Source: Scandinavium sp036271055 (GTDB lineage Bacteria > Pseudomonadota > Gammaproteobacteria > Enterobacterales > Enterobacteriaceae). Taken from it: a DNA stretch of 64,000 nucleotides. A model generated the notes under the pieces. It was not told the origin of the DNA. It did no database searches and worked only from the letters and a program-made list of their open reading frames with translations. The stretch lies in contig NZ_DATBBJ010000070.1 in NCBI RefSeq assembly GCF_036271055.1, positions 182,858-246,857 on the forward strand, written 5' to 3'. Shown one piece after another: positions 15,379-22,760 of the stretch (positions are counted from its first letter, which is position 1; the number at the start of each line of letters is the position of its first letter). Position numbers and translations under genes: made by a program.

Positions 15379-15807
15379 TTAGGTCGCTGGTGGTAACGTG
15401 GGTTCCAGGGCAGGCGGCACCGTTTCTGCGGAGCTGTGCCTTTCGGTCCGGTATAGCTGGAGTTGCGCCAGTAACGGGGCTTTCCGTGACTGGAGATAAC
15501 CCAGGCACCATTCCCTTCTGACAACTAGTCTCACCGGCACAGGCAAAAGCTCATAAGCCTTACTGAACACCGACTCGATAAATGCATCATCACTAAGTTT
15601 ATCTTCGGCAATATTCAGCAAACCATTGATAACAATAATATCGAGCAATCGTTTATATCGGGTAGTACGGGATTCAGGCCCTTCTGTCGTTTGCTCACTG
15701 ACATTTTCTTCTACCTGCTCAACCGGGTTATCAGTGGAGGAGACATTTCGCCGCATACTGACTTTCACTTTCAGTCCCTTGAGTTTCCCCTGGGTATTTT
15801 CAGACAT
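15379..15807 (-). CDS. Uncharacterised island protein
   Basis: The 142-residue product starts MSENTQGKLKGLKVKVSMRR and has a charged, probably disordered N-terminal third, a helical middle (YKRLLDIIVINGLLNIAEDK) and a proline-rich end (EPTLPPAT). A GTG eight codons upstream is an alternative start. Such small proteins accompany yfjQ in enterobacterial islands, but I do not recognise a named family. The middle helices could be a dimer or helix-turn-helix region; this is only a guess. Confidence 0.6.
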   Translation of the reverse strand: MSENTQGKLKGLKVKVSMRRNVSSTDNPVEQVEENVSEQTTEGPESRTTRYKRLLDIIVINGLLNIAEDKLSDDAFIESVFSKAYELLPVPVRLVVRREWCLGYLQSRKAPLLAQLQLYRTERHSSAETVPPALEPTLPPAT

Positions 15808-15842
15808 ATTGCTTTTATCCTCTGAGCTCACTGGACGGGTGT

Positions 15843-16022
15843 TCAGGCAAGCGTGGCGAGTTTTTTAATGATACGTATCAGACTCAGTGTGGTGAGGCTG
15901 GCTCCCAGAGCTTTAACCGCAACAGAATTGCTGCGCATCAATGTCACACCGGCAACACTCAAAACAAGTTGCCAGGTACAGTCCACGGTTAGTGGCGTTT
16001 CCTGCTGTAATGTTTTTCCCAC
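15843..16022 (-). CDS. Small hydrophobic protein
   Basis: A 59-codon GTG-started gene with an excellent ribosome site (GGAGG six bases upstream) between two larger genes on the same strand. The protein opens GKTLQQETPLTVDCTWQLVL and continues SVAGVTLMRSNSVAVKALGA, with a moderately hydrophobic segment and a basic end (IRIIKKLATLA). It could be a membrane-associated or amphipathic peptide. No family recognised; it fills the gap between the neighbours in the same transcription direction. Confidence 0.55.
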   Translation of the reverse strand: MGKTLQQETPLTVDCTWQLVLSVAGVTLMRSNSVAVKALGASLTTLSLIRIIKKLATLA

Positions 16023-16072
16023 TGAACCTCCATTAGCTGAATGCCGAATAAAAAGTTATCTCACTGATAAGG

Positions 16073-16876
16073 TTATTTATAACCATTGGGAACCCACTGG
16101 CCCTGCCTACGGATATCAGTAATGATGTCTCCCTGGTTGACCGAAATTGTGCGCCAGCCCGGCTCGTTGGCGGACGGGTTACCGTAGGTATACCCCACTG
16201 TCATAGTGAGTGCTTCACCCGTCGTGGTGGTTAAATCTGCTTCATATGCCGCTTCGGTATTTTGTTTACGGATGAAACGCACGGTATTAATGGCACGACA
16301 ACGCAGACTACTTTTGGCATGTTCAAATGAGTTATCCGCCATCTGGCAACCTTCAGATTTAATTTCATCCGTCAGGCTTGTCGAAGCATTAAAGTTTTTA
16401 GGGGCAGGAACGAAATTAGCCATATCACTGCGCATTGTTGGAGGATCTGTCTGAAGTACAAGATAAACAGGACAATCTGATTTTCCGACTTCACAGGCTT
16501 TTGCGACGTAATCACGTACCAGCCAGCCTTTATTGCCGAAATACTCAGCACCGCTCTCGTCTTTACATTGTGACCACGTAGCTTTTTGTCCCATCATCAC
16601 GCCATCTACCAGGACACAGGTGACGGCCTTTACAGGTTTTCCGTCCCAGCGAACGGCATCATAGGGCTGAATGCCTGTATGATTCACATCAAGCGTATAA
16701 GCCTGCGGATTCTTCGCTATCCGGTCATTTGCCTGTTTCAGTTGGTTACTGCCTTCCTGAGTCAAAAAGAAGGTATAGCGTTCGGGATGTATGTCGCCGT
16801 GAATTGTCATTGCAGACGAGACCAATGGAATAAACAGTGCTGCGGAGCTGAGAGATAAAACAACGAGTTTACGCAT
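16073..16876 (-). CDS. Exported uncharacterised protein
   Basis: The 267-residue protein starts at MRKLVVLSLSSAALFIPLVS with AAAGGAA seven bases upstream, a clear Sec signal peptide ending near residue 22 (SSA-MT). The mature part has several cysteines (VTCVLV, QCKDES, ACEVGKSDCPVY, EGCQMA, LRCRAI) suitable for disulfides, and no membrane helices. It is probably periplasmic or secreted. It follows another exported-protein gene by 16 bases. Exported cargo is unusual for P4-like elements; function unknown. Confidence 0.75.
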   Translation of the reverse strand: MRKLVVLSLSSAALFIPLVSSAMTIHGDIHPERYTFFLTQEGSNQLKQANDRIAKNPQAYTLDVNHTGIQPYDAVRWDGKPVKAVTCVLVDGVMMGQKATWSQCKDESGAEYFGNKGWLVRDYVAKACEVGKSDCPVYLVLQTDPPTMRSDMANFVPAPKNFNASTSLTDEIKSEGCQMADNSFEHAKSSLRCRAINTVRFIRKQNTEAAYEADLTTTTGEALTMTVGYTYGNPSANEPGWRTISVNQGDIITDIRRQGQWVPNGYK

Positions 16877-16892
16877 AAGGTTTCCTTTCAGT

Positions 16893-17330
16893 TTAATAAT
16901 GATTAATACAGTCCTGCCATGTGGCATCAGCCAGTGCCTTATTCAGCCCTTTTGCGCTGAATTTTTTAGAGATAGCGGCATTCATAGAGGTCATCTTTAT
17001 TACGTCTTTTTCACTTGCCGCTTTTAGCGCAGTAAAGGCCGTTTCATCCAGAGGATGGTTCGTACCATTGATACTGACGCCTGGTTCAGAAAGGCCTGTT
17101 TGTGACGAGACGCGGTAATCCTCCGCAGGTACGCTGTAAGCAGCAGCCAGCTTTCCACTTGTGCAGGTCAGAGTGAGTACTTCGCCTGAAATATTTTGAA
17201 TATTGAGTTCAAACTCCATGGCACTGATGTTCCCGTACCAGTCACCCCATTGCTGGTCAGCCTGTACGGCGCTGGCACAGTGGCTAAGCAGCAGTAATCC
17301 AGCCAGAGTTGCGTAATGGCTTCTGAAAAT
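16893..17330 (-). CDS. Exported uncharacterised protein with probable ATT start
   Basis: Starting at the internal ATG (17219) would lose a signal peptide that is clearly encoded upstream: FRSHYATLAGLLLLSHCASA, followed by VQA. The frame is blocked by TAA nine codons above this segment, and the only codon placed correctly after the strong AAAGGAAA ribosome site is ATT (17328-17330). So either ATT is the start, as for infC, or an ATG has mutated. The resulting protein is 145 residues, with mature part DQQWGDWYGNISAMEFELNI onward and two or three cysteines. It is first in a pair with the following exported protein. Confidence 0.65.
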   Translation of the reverse strand: MFRSHYATLAGLLLLSHCASAVQADQQWGDWYGNISAMEFELNIQNISGEVLTLTCTSGKLAAAYSVPAEDYRVSSQTGLSEPGVSINGTNHPLDETAFTALKAASEKDVIKMTSMNAAISKKFSAKGLNKALADATWQDCINHY

Positions 17331-17910
17331 TTGGTTTCCTTTCCTGATGATTTAAATACAAAAAGGGTCGCTTCCGTTTTAAGGGGAGCAGGCTGATCGT
17401 ATTGATTAAATGAGCTAGCGGATAATCGTTAATACAGATCAGTTTCCAGGAATTGATCGTTATTATCTATTGTTGCGTCGATCGATTTGCTATAATTAAT
17501 AGGTTTAAACTATCTAAAGTTAAGTATCGATCGGTGCGATAGATCAACAAGTTTCAGCAACCGAATGACATTCGTCAGACTGATTCATCTGGGTGATATA
17601 GGGTTGAAATTATTTGCAATTTGGACGGAGGATAGTGCGTATTTATGACTTAATTTGATGCTACGTCTGCGACGTTAACTTCAGAGTTATATTATGTAAG
17701 TTAATTGTCTGTTTTACGTGTTTCCTTCTACTATAGCAAAAGTAGCATCAGTGCAGTAATTACTGTCTGATACTGTATTATAATAATAAAGATAGAGTAT
17801 ATATAAATCAGTATTAACACTCACTTATAACAATCAATATCAGTACATGTAGAGTAATTAATAACATATCAGGTTTATTATATTGAGATGATTAACACAA
17901 GGACTAAAAC
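17331..17910. other. AT-rich divergent intergenic region
   Basis: No gene found. The 580 bases separate the exported-protein pair (minus strand) from the Gp2-type gene (plus strand) and must hold both promoters. Palindromic CGATCGAT and ATCGATCGG motifs occur around 17478-17535 with TATAATTA at 17491, possible operator and -10 sequences. The second half is very AT-rich. Confidence 0.5.
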
Positions 17911-18546
17911 ATGAAACCATACATCAGCAAATTACATGGGCCATGCAACCAACATCATATAAACCGTATCCATGATACGTTGAGAAAATCACTTAATGAA
18001 TATCCAAGAACGTATGTGCGGAGAATAGATTTAAGAATACCGGATGAGGTCTATGAACAATACAGTACAGACTCTACACTGATAACTCGATTTATGGAAT
18101 CACTAAAGTCTCAGATTAAACAAACACAAACGCGTAAGCGGATGGAGGGTAAAAGAGTCCATCCATGTAACGTCCGTTATGTCTGGTCAAGGGAATTTGG
18201 TGAGAAAAAAGGGAAGAAACATTATCATATCGTATTGATGCTGAATAACGATGCGTACTGTAGCATCGGCACATATTGCCGTGTTGGTAATGTATATGTG
18301 CATAATCTGGCATTAATGGTCATGGAGGCATGGGTGAGAACGTTAAACCTTCATACACAACCTGATTATCAACGGTACTACAAATTGGTACATTTTGTGC
18401 TCGGGGGAAGTATTAAGCTGGACACTAATAGCGAGACCTTTGAGCTTAATTATTGCGAGATATTCCAGCACCTGGAGTATACGGCTAAACTCTACTCGAA
18501 AAGAAATGATGATGGGCAGCGTAATTTTGGTTGTAGTCAGTGCTGA
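17911..18546 (+). CDS. Inovirus-Gp2/YagK-YfjJ family replication-type protein
   Basis: The 211-residue protein matches the YagK/YfjJ C-terminal family: RTYVRRIDLRIPD near residue 35, VRYVWSREFGEKKGKKHYHI near 88 and LVHFVLGGS later. HYHIVLML is a histidine-hydrophobic-histidine motif like that of rolling-circle HUH initiators, and the final tyrosines could serve catalysis. Family members occur in filamentous phages (Gp2) and P4-like islands. A replication or nicking role is inferred. Codon use is AT-rich. An iteron-like cluster lies immediately downstream. Confidence 0.8.
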   Translation: MKPYISKLHGPCNQHHINRIHDTLRKSLNEYPRTYVRRIDLRIPDEVYEQYSTDSTLITRFMESLKSQIKQTQTRKRMEGKRVHPCNVRYVWSREFGEKKGKKHYHIVLMLNNDAYCSIGTYCRVGNVYVHNLALMVMEAWVRTLNLHTQPDYQRYYKLVHFVLGGSIKLDTNSETFELNYCEIFQHLEYTAKLYSKRNDDGQRNFGCSQC

Positions 18547-18585
18547 TATATTAAGGGAGCCGGTGTGCCAGTGCCTGAAATATGC

Positions 18586-18789
18586 TTGTAGCAAGGCATG
18601 ATTATCGTTGTAGCAACTTGCGTTGTAACATTTACTTAACGTCGGCAAGGGGCTGTGCGTTGTAGCAACATGTTAACAGGGTGATACGATGGGCATTAGT
18701 CTGCAGGAAGAATGCGCGATTTGGTGTGTTTTTACGGCATGCGTATCTCAAGACACTGCTACAACCTGCTACTGTAGCAATCGTAGCGA
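18586..18789. repeat. Iteron-like cluster of TTGTAGCAA/GCTACAAC motifs
   Basis: TTGTAGCAA recurs at 18586-18594, 18608-18616 (as GTTGTAGCAAC) and 18659-18669 (GTTGTAGCAAC again), then GCTACAAC (18758-18765), GCTAC (18768-18772), TGTAGCAA (18773-18780) and CGTAGCGA (18782-18789). Direct and inverted copies in a 200-base gene-free gap between the Gp2-type and YfjI-type genes suggest a replication origin or operator. Nothing else was found in the gap 18547-18938. Confidence 0.55.
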
Positions 18790-18938
18790 AGGATAATGCA
18801 GGGATGTTTTTTTTAAGGCATGAAAGGCCCATGACGCAAAGGTGTCAATGAGCCTGTTGGGTGTGGTTTTTGATAACAATTCAGTAGCATGAATTGTTAT
18901 CGTGATGTTGCTTGTTGAGTGCCTTAGGCAATGCCAGA

Positions 18939-20489
18939 CTAATTAATCAGCTTAGGCGATTGTTGTGGCAAGTATTGAAGCGGAGGCGCAACGAGTGGGG
19001 CGTAACAGCCATTATTCATGCGCCAAGTAATATACTCGGCTGAATGAGCGCTTGTCTGAAATGTGGTAAAAAACCCCGTTCCTGGTTGACCAATGATGTA
19101 ATTCAGCAATGGTTCAAGTTTGTCGCTGCGGCGGAATTTATTGGGTCCATACTTGATGATGTCATTCTTTTTGAATGGAATCCAACCATTGGCAGTGAAT
19201 TTATTGTGAATCCACTGGCGGAGTTCTTCTACATCTTGATAAAACTTATATTCATCCGTGAACTGATAGAACCAGGATGCTGCATGGCTAAGGTACCACT
19301 CCATTATTGCAGCGGCTTTCTGAATAACTTCGAGTGGAATAATATCGGTCTCCTGATCGGTGAAATAGTGAAGTAGTCCAGCAATGCGTAATGTATTAGT
19401 GCTGGCTTTCTGCAGCATATAATCAACACCTTTCCAGTGGTGATCGTTCATTGGCAACGAAGTCCAGTAAGCATGTTTATGGCTCCAGTATTCAGATGCC
19501 TCAGGAGACAGTTTAAGCATTTTCTTGTCAGTATTACCTGAAAGGATTTGTTGCTTCTGCATTTCCTGAAACTTACGGATGTGCGCATAAAGAAGAGGCA
19601 ATGCAGTTTCATCACGTGCAGATGCATTCGAGTGATAACGATGGCCCATATTTGTGGCATTTTTAGTGGGGATGTTCATAAACAGGAATCGAGCTAATAA
19701 ACCACTGTTTACAAGCTTGTCTTGATTCTTTTTCATGAAATTGAGAAAGAGAGATCTCTGCAACATTAAAGATAAGGTCAGTGTCGGTTTGAAGCTACGG
19801 GAAGCCTGATTGCCACGTTTGTGCACATAGAGGTCACCATCCCAAGTTTTATTATAGAACACGGAATTATATTTCACACAGGACTCAAAAAAACTGCTCG
19901 CTTCGTCGGAGTTAACGGTAATATTCGAGTATTTGTCGAATAATTCAATGAGTGCGGCTTCCGACGGATCATTACAGACAAGGGTGGGTATTAAAGGCTT
20001 AACGGGTTCCATGCTTGTATGTACCGCCAGTGCAGCTCCAGCCTCGTCGGTAGGGAGACCTTTTTTTACTGCCATGCGCAGATTACTTTTAAGTGCCTGG
20101 AGTTTTGTCTCCCAGACGGCATAATCGCGTTTGTATGCAAACAATTTTTCCCGGAAAGCTTCATCCAGCTCAACTTTTTTTTCGTCAAACGGCTTCCTGA
20201 GCTGTTTGTTTACGGTCGATTTCCCCGTGCCTGAATCCGCCAGCGTTACGATATAAAGGGCGCAGGGTCCCGGCATTTTCGTATAGGGATTGAAAACTTC
20301 AATATGAGACTGACAAGCCTCCGATACAGCGGCTAAAACCGCATTGACAACTAATTCCTCCGGGATTTTCCCGCCATCCTGAAGATAGTTAATGGCATTT
20401 TGCATCACAGATGTAAACGCCCATAAAGGGATGGTCGGCACAGGAATCGCCTGGTACTGGAATCCAGGCAACAACGGTAAATAGCTCAT
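18939..20489 (-). CDS. YfjI-family protein (DUF3987), P-loop ATPase/helicase-like
   Basis: The 516-residue protein belongs with CP4-57 YfjI. A P-loop ADSGTGKST lies near residues 83-91, followed by a long charged helix and NDPSEAALIELFDKYSNITV, then NSDEASSFFES as the likely Walker B region. DUF3987 proteins are helicase- or primase-associated ATPases of phages and satellites, so a role in island replication is inferred together with the Gp2-type gene and the repeat cluster. It is downstream of alpA on the same strand, 146 bases away. Confidence 0.85.
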   Translation of the reverse strand: MSYLPLLPGFQYQAIPVPTIPLWAFTSVMQNAINYLQDGGKIPEELVVNAVLAAVSEACQSHIEVFNPYTKMPGPCALYIVTLADSGTGKSTVNKQLRKPFDEKKVELDEAFREKLFAYKRDYAVWETKLQALKSNLRMAVKKGLPTDEAGAALAVHTSMEPVKPLIPTLVCNDPSEAALIELFDKYSNITVNSDEASSFFESCVKYNSVFYNKTWDGDLYVHKRGNQASRSFKPTLTLSLMLQRSLFLNFMKKNQDKLVNSGLLARFLFMNIPTKNATNMGHRYHSNASARDETALPLLYAHIRKFQEMQKQQILSGNTDKKMLKLSPEASEYWSHKHAYWTSLPMNDHHWKGVDYMLQKASTNTLRIAGLLHYFTDQETDIIPLEVIQKAAAIMEWYLSHAASWFYQFTDEYKFYQDVEELRQWIHNKFTANGWIPFKKNDIIKYGPNKFRRSDKLEPLLNYIIGQPGTGFFTTFQTSAHSAEYITWRMNNGCYAPLVAPPLQYLPQQSPKLIN

Positions 20490-20635
20490 TTTTATTTCCT
20501 TAAATTTTTTAGATTAATTCAAAAGTGATATCACCGATGCGACTTACCCTGCTGGGTAAGGGCATACGGTGGGAGTTCACTATTGGTTTGTGTTAGTTCA
20601 AGTGCAGTATTCGCTGTAATGGGGTGTCAGGGAGG

Positions 20636-20848
20636 CTATGCTGCCCGGCGCAGTAGAACCCATTCATCCAGTTCGGATTCCAGCCAGCCAACGGATTGCT
20701 TACCCAAGGGGTAGGGTTTCGGGAATGCTGGATCATGACGTGGCGACTTAGCATTAAGCCAGTCGTAGATGGTGGAACGAGCGATGCCGAGTTTGGCCGA
20801 AACTGCTCGCATGCGCAGGATTTTTACTGTCTGGGTGTAGGTGGTCAT
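20636..20848 (-). CDS. alpA: AlpA family regulator
   Basis: The 70-residue helix-turn-helix protein contains VSAKLGIARSTIYDWLNAKS, the MerR-like AlpA recognition helix, and ends with VGWLESELDEWVLLRRAA, typical of AlpA (WxxxEIxxWI-type end). In CP4-57 AlpA activates intA transcription and prophage excision. Here it may control the integrase 13 kb away and the YfjI-type gene just downstream. It is divergent from the uncharacterised gene at 21009. Confidence 0.92.
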   Translation of the reverse strand: MTTYTQTVKILRMRAVSAKLGIARSTIYDWLNAKSPRHDPAFPKPYPLGKQSVGWLESELDEWVLLRRAA

Positions 20849-21008
20849 CTTTCTACCTCATTGAACTGTCAGGATGTAAGTTATTTGTTTAATAACGGCT
20901 CTCCGTTATTCAATACCTGGGCCGAATGGCTGGTATGCGATGGATTGTAATGAAGTCGAATGGTGTCTAAAATTGGCAATTACCACCTACTTTTTTTGAC
21001 ACTAACTT

Positions 21009-22250
21009 ATGCCAGCCACAACATCCGTACAGAAAGCAGCGTTTGATGCTATCGACAGTCTTCACTTCAGTCAGGTGGTGATGAGTCTCATATGCACAGA
21101 CCCCGTTGCAGAAGAGTGGTATCGCCGTATTTTTGGCAGAATCAACAGTATCCTTCAGAAGGCAGGGATAACTGGAAAACAGGCCCAGATAGCCAGGCAT
21201 TATTTGCTGGGTGCTCTTGAAATCCACTTGTCTATTGATAGCAACTATTTTTCGGATACAGTTGAGCACAATAATAAAGGTGTTGATGGTGGTGCACCTT
21301 ATAACAGAGAACTTCACGAGCAACTTGTTGAACACAACCGAAATTATAGTATCGCTTTACTTTGCAATATTTCTGGTTTTAATGGTGTCGACAGAGAATT
21401 CTTTTTTCAGGCAACGGAAGAGTTATTTAATGATAAGATATTATCTACCATGCCGCGTTTTATCAGATATCGTCTTACCGAATGTTGCTATGCGCTGGAA
21501 TATCCAGATGCTCCTCTCTTTTTTTATCGGGAGTTGGTGGGGCTGGGTATTGTTTTATGCGGAAAATACTCACGTCATCGTGACCAATTTGTGAAGAAGT
21601 CTGATTCAGAATTATCACTTTTGTTCATTCGTGCAGGCTTACTTTTTGAGTTTAAGATGCTGCAAAGAGCAGTGCAGGTGATAACCTCCCTCAATAAAAA
21701 TGGTACTCTTGTTTTACCCGCTGCAGATCTCCGAATGTCCTTTACAGAGCGAAAGAATATTGCTGATTACTATAAAAGACTTGTTGATGTTTGGTTGCTG
21801 GAACATAAGCCTGGTTCCTTTGTGGTTTTTCAGTGTAAAAGTGATGTTTCGGATTTAGATGTTAAAATACTTCTTAAAAATATGAGCAGATTTTATTTTC
21901 ATAAACGAATGTTTGATGGTACGCAGGGAAGCTGGCTGGGAACACTGGGAGCATTTGATATTGAGGTTAGCCGTTGGGTAGAACCAGAACTGGCGATTTA
22001 TTACGAGGGTAATAATAGTCTTACGATTTCAGAAAAAATTAGATCTAAGTTTATGGAGTTTGGTTTTAGTGTATCAGCTAGAAATTTGTATTTGCGGCAT
22101 AAAGCGGTAAGAAAAAATAGTTACTCTAAAATTCGATATTATTATGTCCTTTTATTGAATCAGCCATGCATCTTCCCCTGGGATCTTAATAACAATAGTT
22201 GTTACGACATGGCTCTGGGGTTTGATGGTTCTAAAGACTTTGTTGAATAA
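21009..22250 (+). CDS. Uncharacterised island protein
   Basis: This 413-residue protein is not recognised. It is soluble with no signal peptide or membrane helix; the N-terminal half looks alpha-helical (EEWYRRIFGRINSILQKAG) and the C-terminal half has basic and aromatic strands (SRFYFHKRMFDG, SYSKIRYYYVLLLN). The C-terminal region loosely recalls the Gp2/YfjJ proteins (RYYYVLLLNQ compared with KHYHIVLMLN), so a distant relative lacking the histidines is possible. AT-rich codon use marks it as acquired. It lies between alpA and the defence block. Confidence 0.65.
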   Translation: MPATTSVQKAAFDAIDSLHFSQVVMSLICTDPVAEEWYRRIFGRINSILQKAGITGKQAQIARHYLLGALEIHLSIDSNYFSDTVEHNNKGVDGGAPYNRELHEQLVEHNRNYSIALLCNISGFNGVDREFFFQATEELFNDKILSTMPRFIRYRLTECCYALEYPDAPLFFYRELVGLGIVLCGKYSRHRDQFVKKSDSELSLLFIRAGLLFEFKMLQRAVQVITSLNKNGTLVLPAADLRMSFTERKNIADYYKRLVDVWLLEHKPGSFVVFQCKSDVSDLDVKILLKNMSRFYFHKRMFDGTQGSWLGTLGAFDIEVSRWVEPELAIYYEGNNSLTISEKIRSKFMEFGFSVSARNLYLRHKAVRKNSYSKIRYYYVLLLNQPCIFPWDLNNNSCYDMALGFDGSKDFVE

Positions 22251-22322
22251 ATAAAATTTAAGGCGAGTTTACTGTAACAGATCATTGTTCAGGTAATACG
22301 CACGCTTTCTGGCATATCCGCC

Positions 22323-22496
22323 TTAGTCATTTCGTTTAGCGCACACTCCATAGCCAAAAACCTCTGCAACCTGACCGTCGTAGTCACGTAACGTCAGTAT
22401 TCCGCCGAACAACTGTTTTATGTGTCTGCTGGTACTTATCAGCGCCTTCTGGCGCTGGGATAGGATCACTCTCAGGAAGGATTTATATTTGAACAT
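22323..22496 (-). CDS. Possible small protein in the gap before the OLD gene
   Basis: A 57-codon frame in a 510-base gap (22251-22760), starting MFKYKSFLRVILSQRQKALI and ending TLRDYDGQVAEVFGYGVC plus AKRND. The composition looks coding (balanced, with a beta-strand-like end), but the ribosome site is weak (AAGAAC). It may be a real small gene, an antitoxin-sized protein or a remnant. The remainder of the gap shows nothing else I can support. Confidence 0.3.
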   Translation of the reverse strand: MFKYKSFLRVILSQRQKALISTSRHIKQLFGGILTLRDYDGQVAEVFGYGVCAKRND

Positions 22497-22760
22497 AGTT
22501 CTTGAACAAGTGGGTTTACGTCATTACGCGAATCTACAGGCCATGCCGATTGCTAACCCGATGCCCAAAAACACTGTGACATGAATCAGTTAGAGTATAT
22601 TTAAGGATTGGCATTTTTTAGCGAAGCGGTAATATGACTTGCCGTGTCAATTCTTTCTAATTGTGCCTCAACAGCATTAAGGTGGAAGGACTCGAGCTTA
22701 CGGCGTGGCGCTAAGCTGCTACAGGTTGGCGCATCCCTATACGGATTGAGAGGAGCCACA

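Noticed and set aside
18586..18789. CRISPR array
   Set aside because: The repeats are only 8-11 bases, irregularly spaced and in both orientations, with no spacers of constant size and no cas genes.
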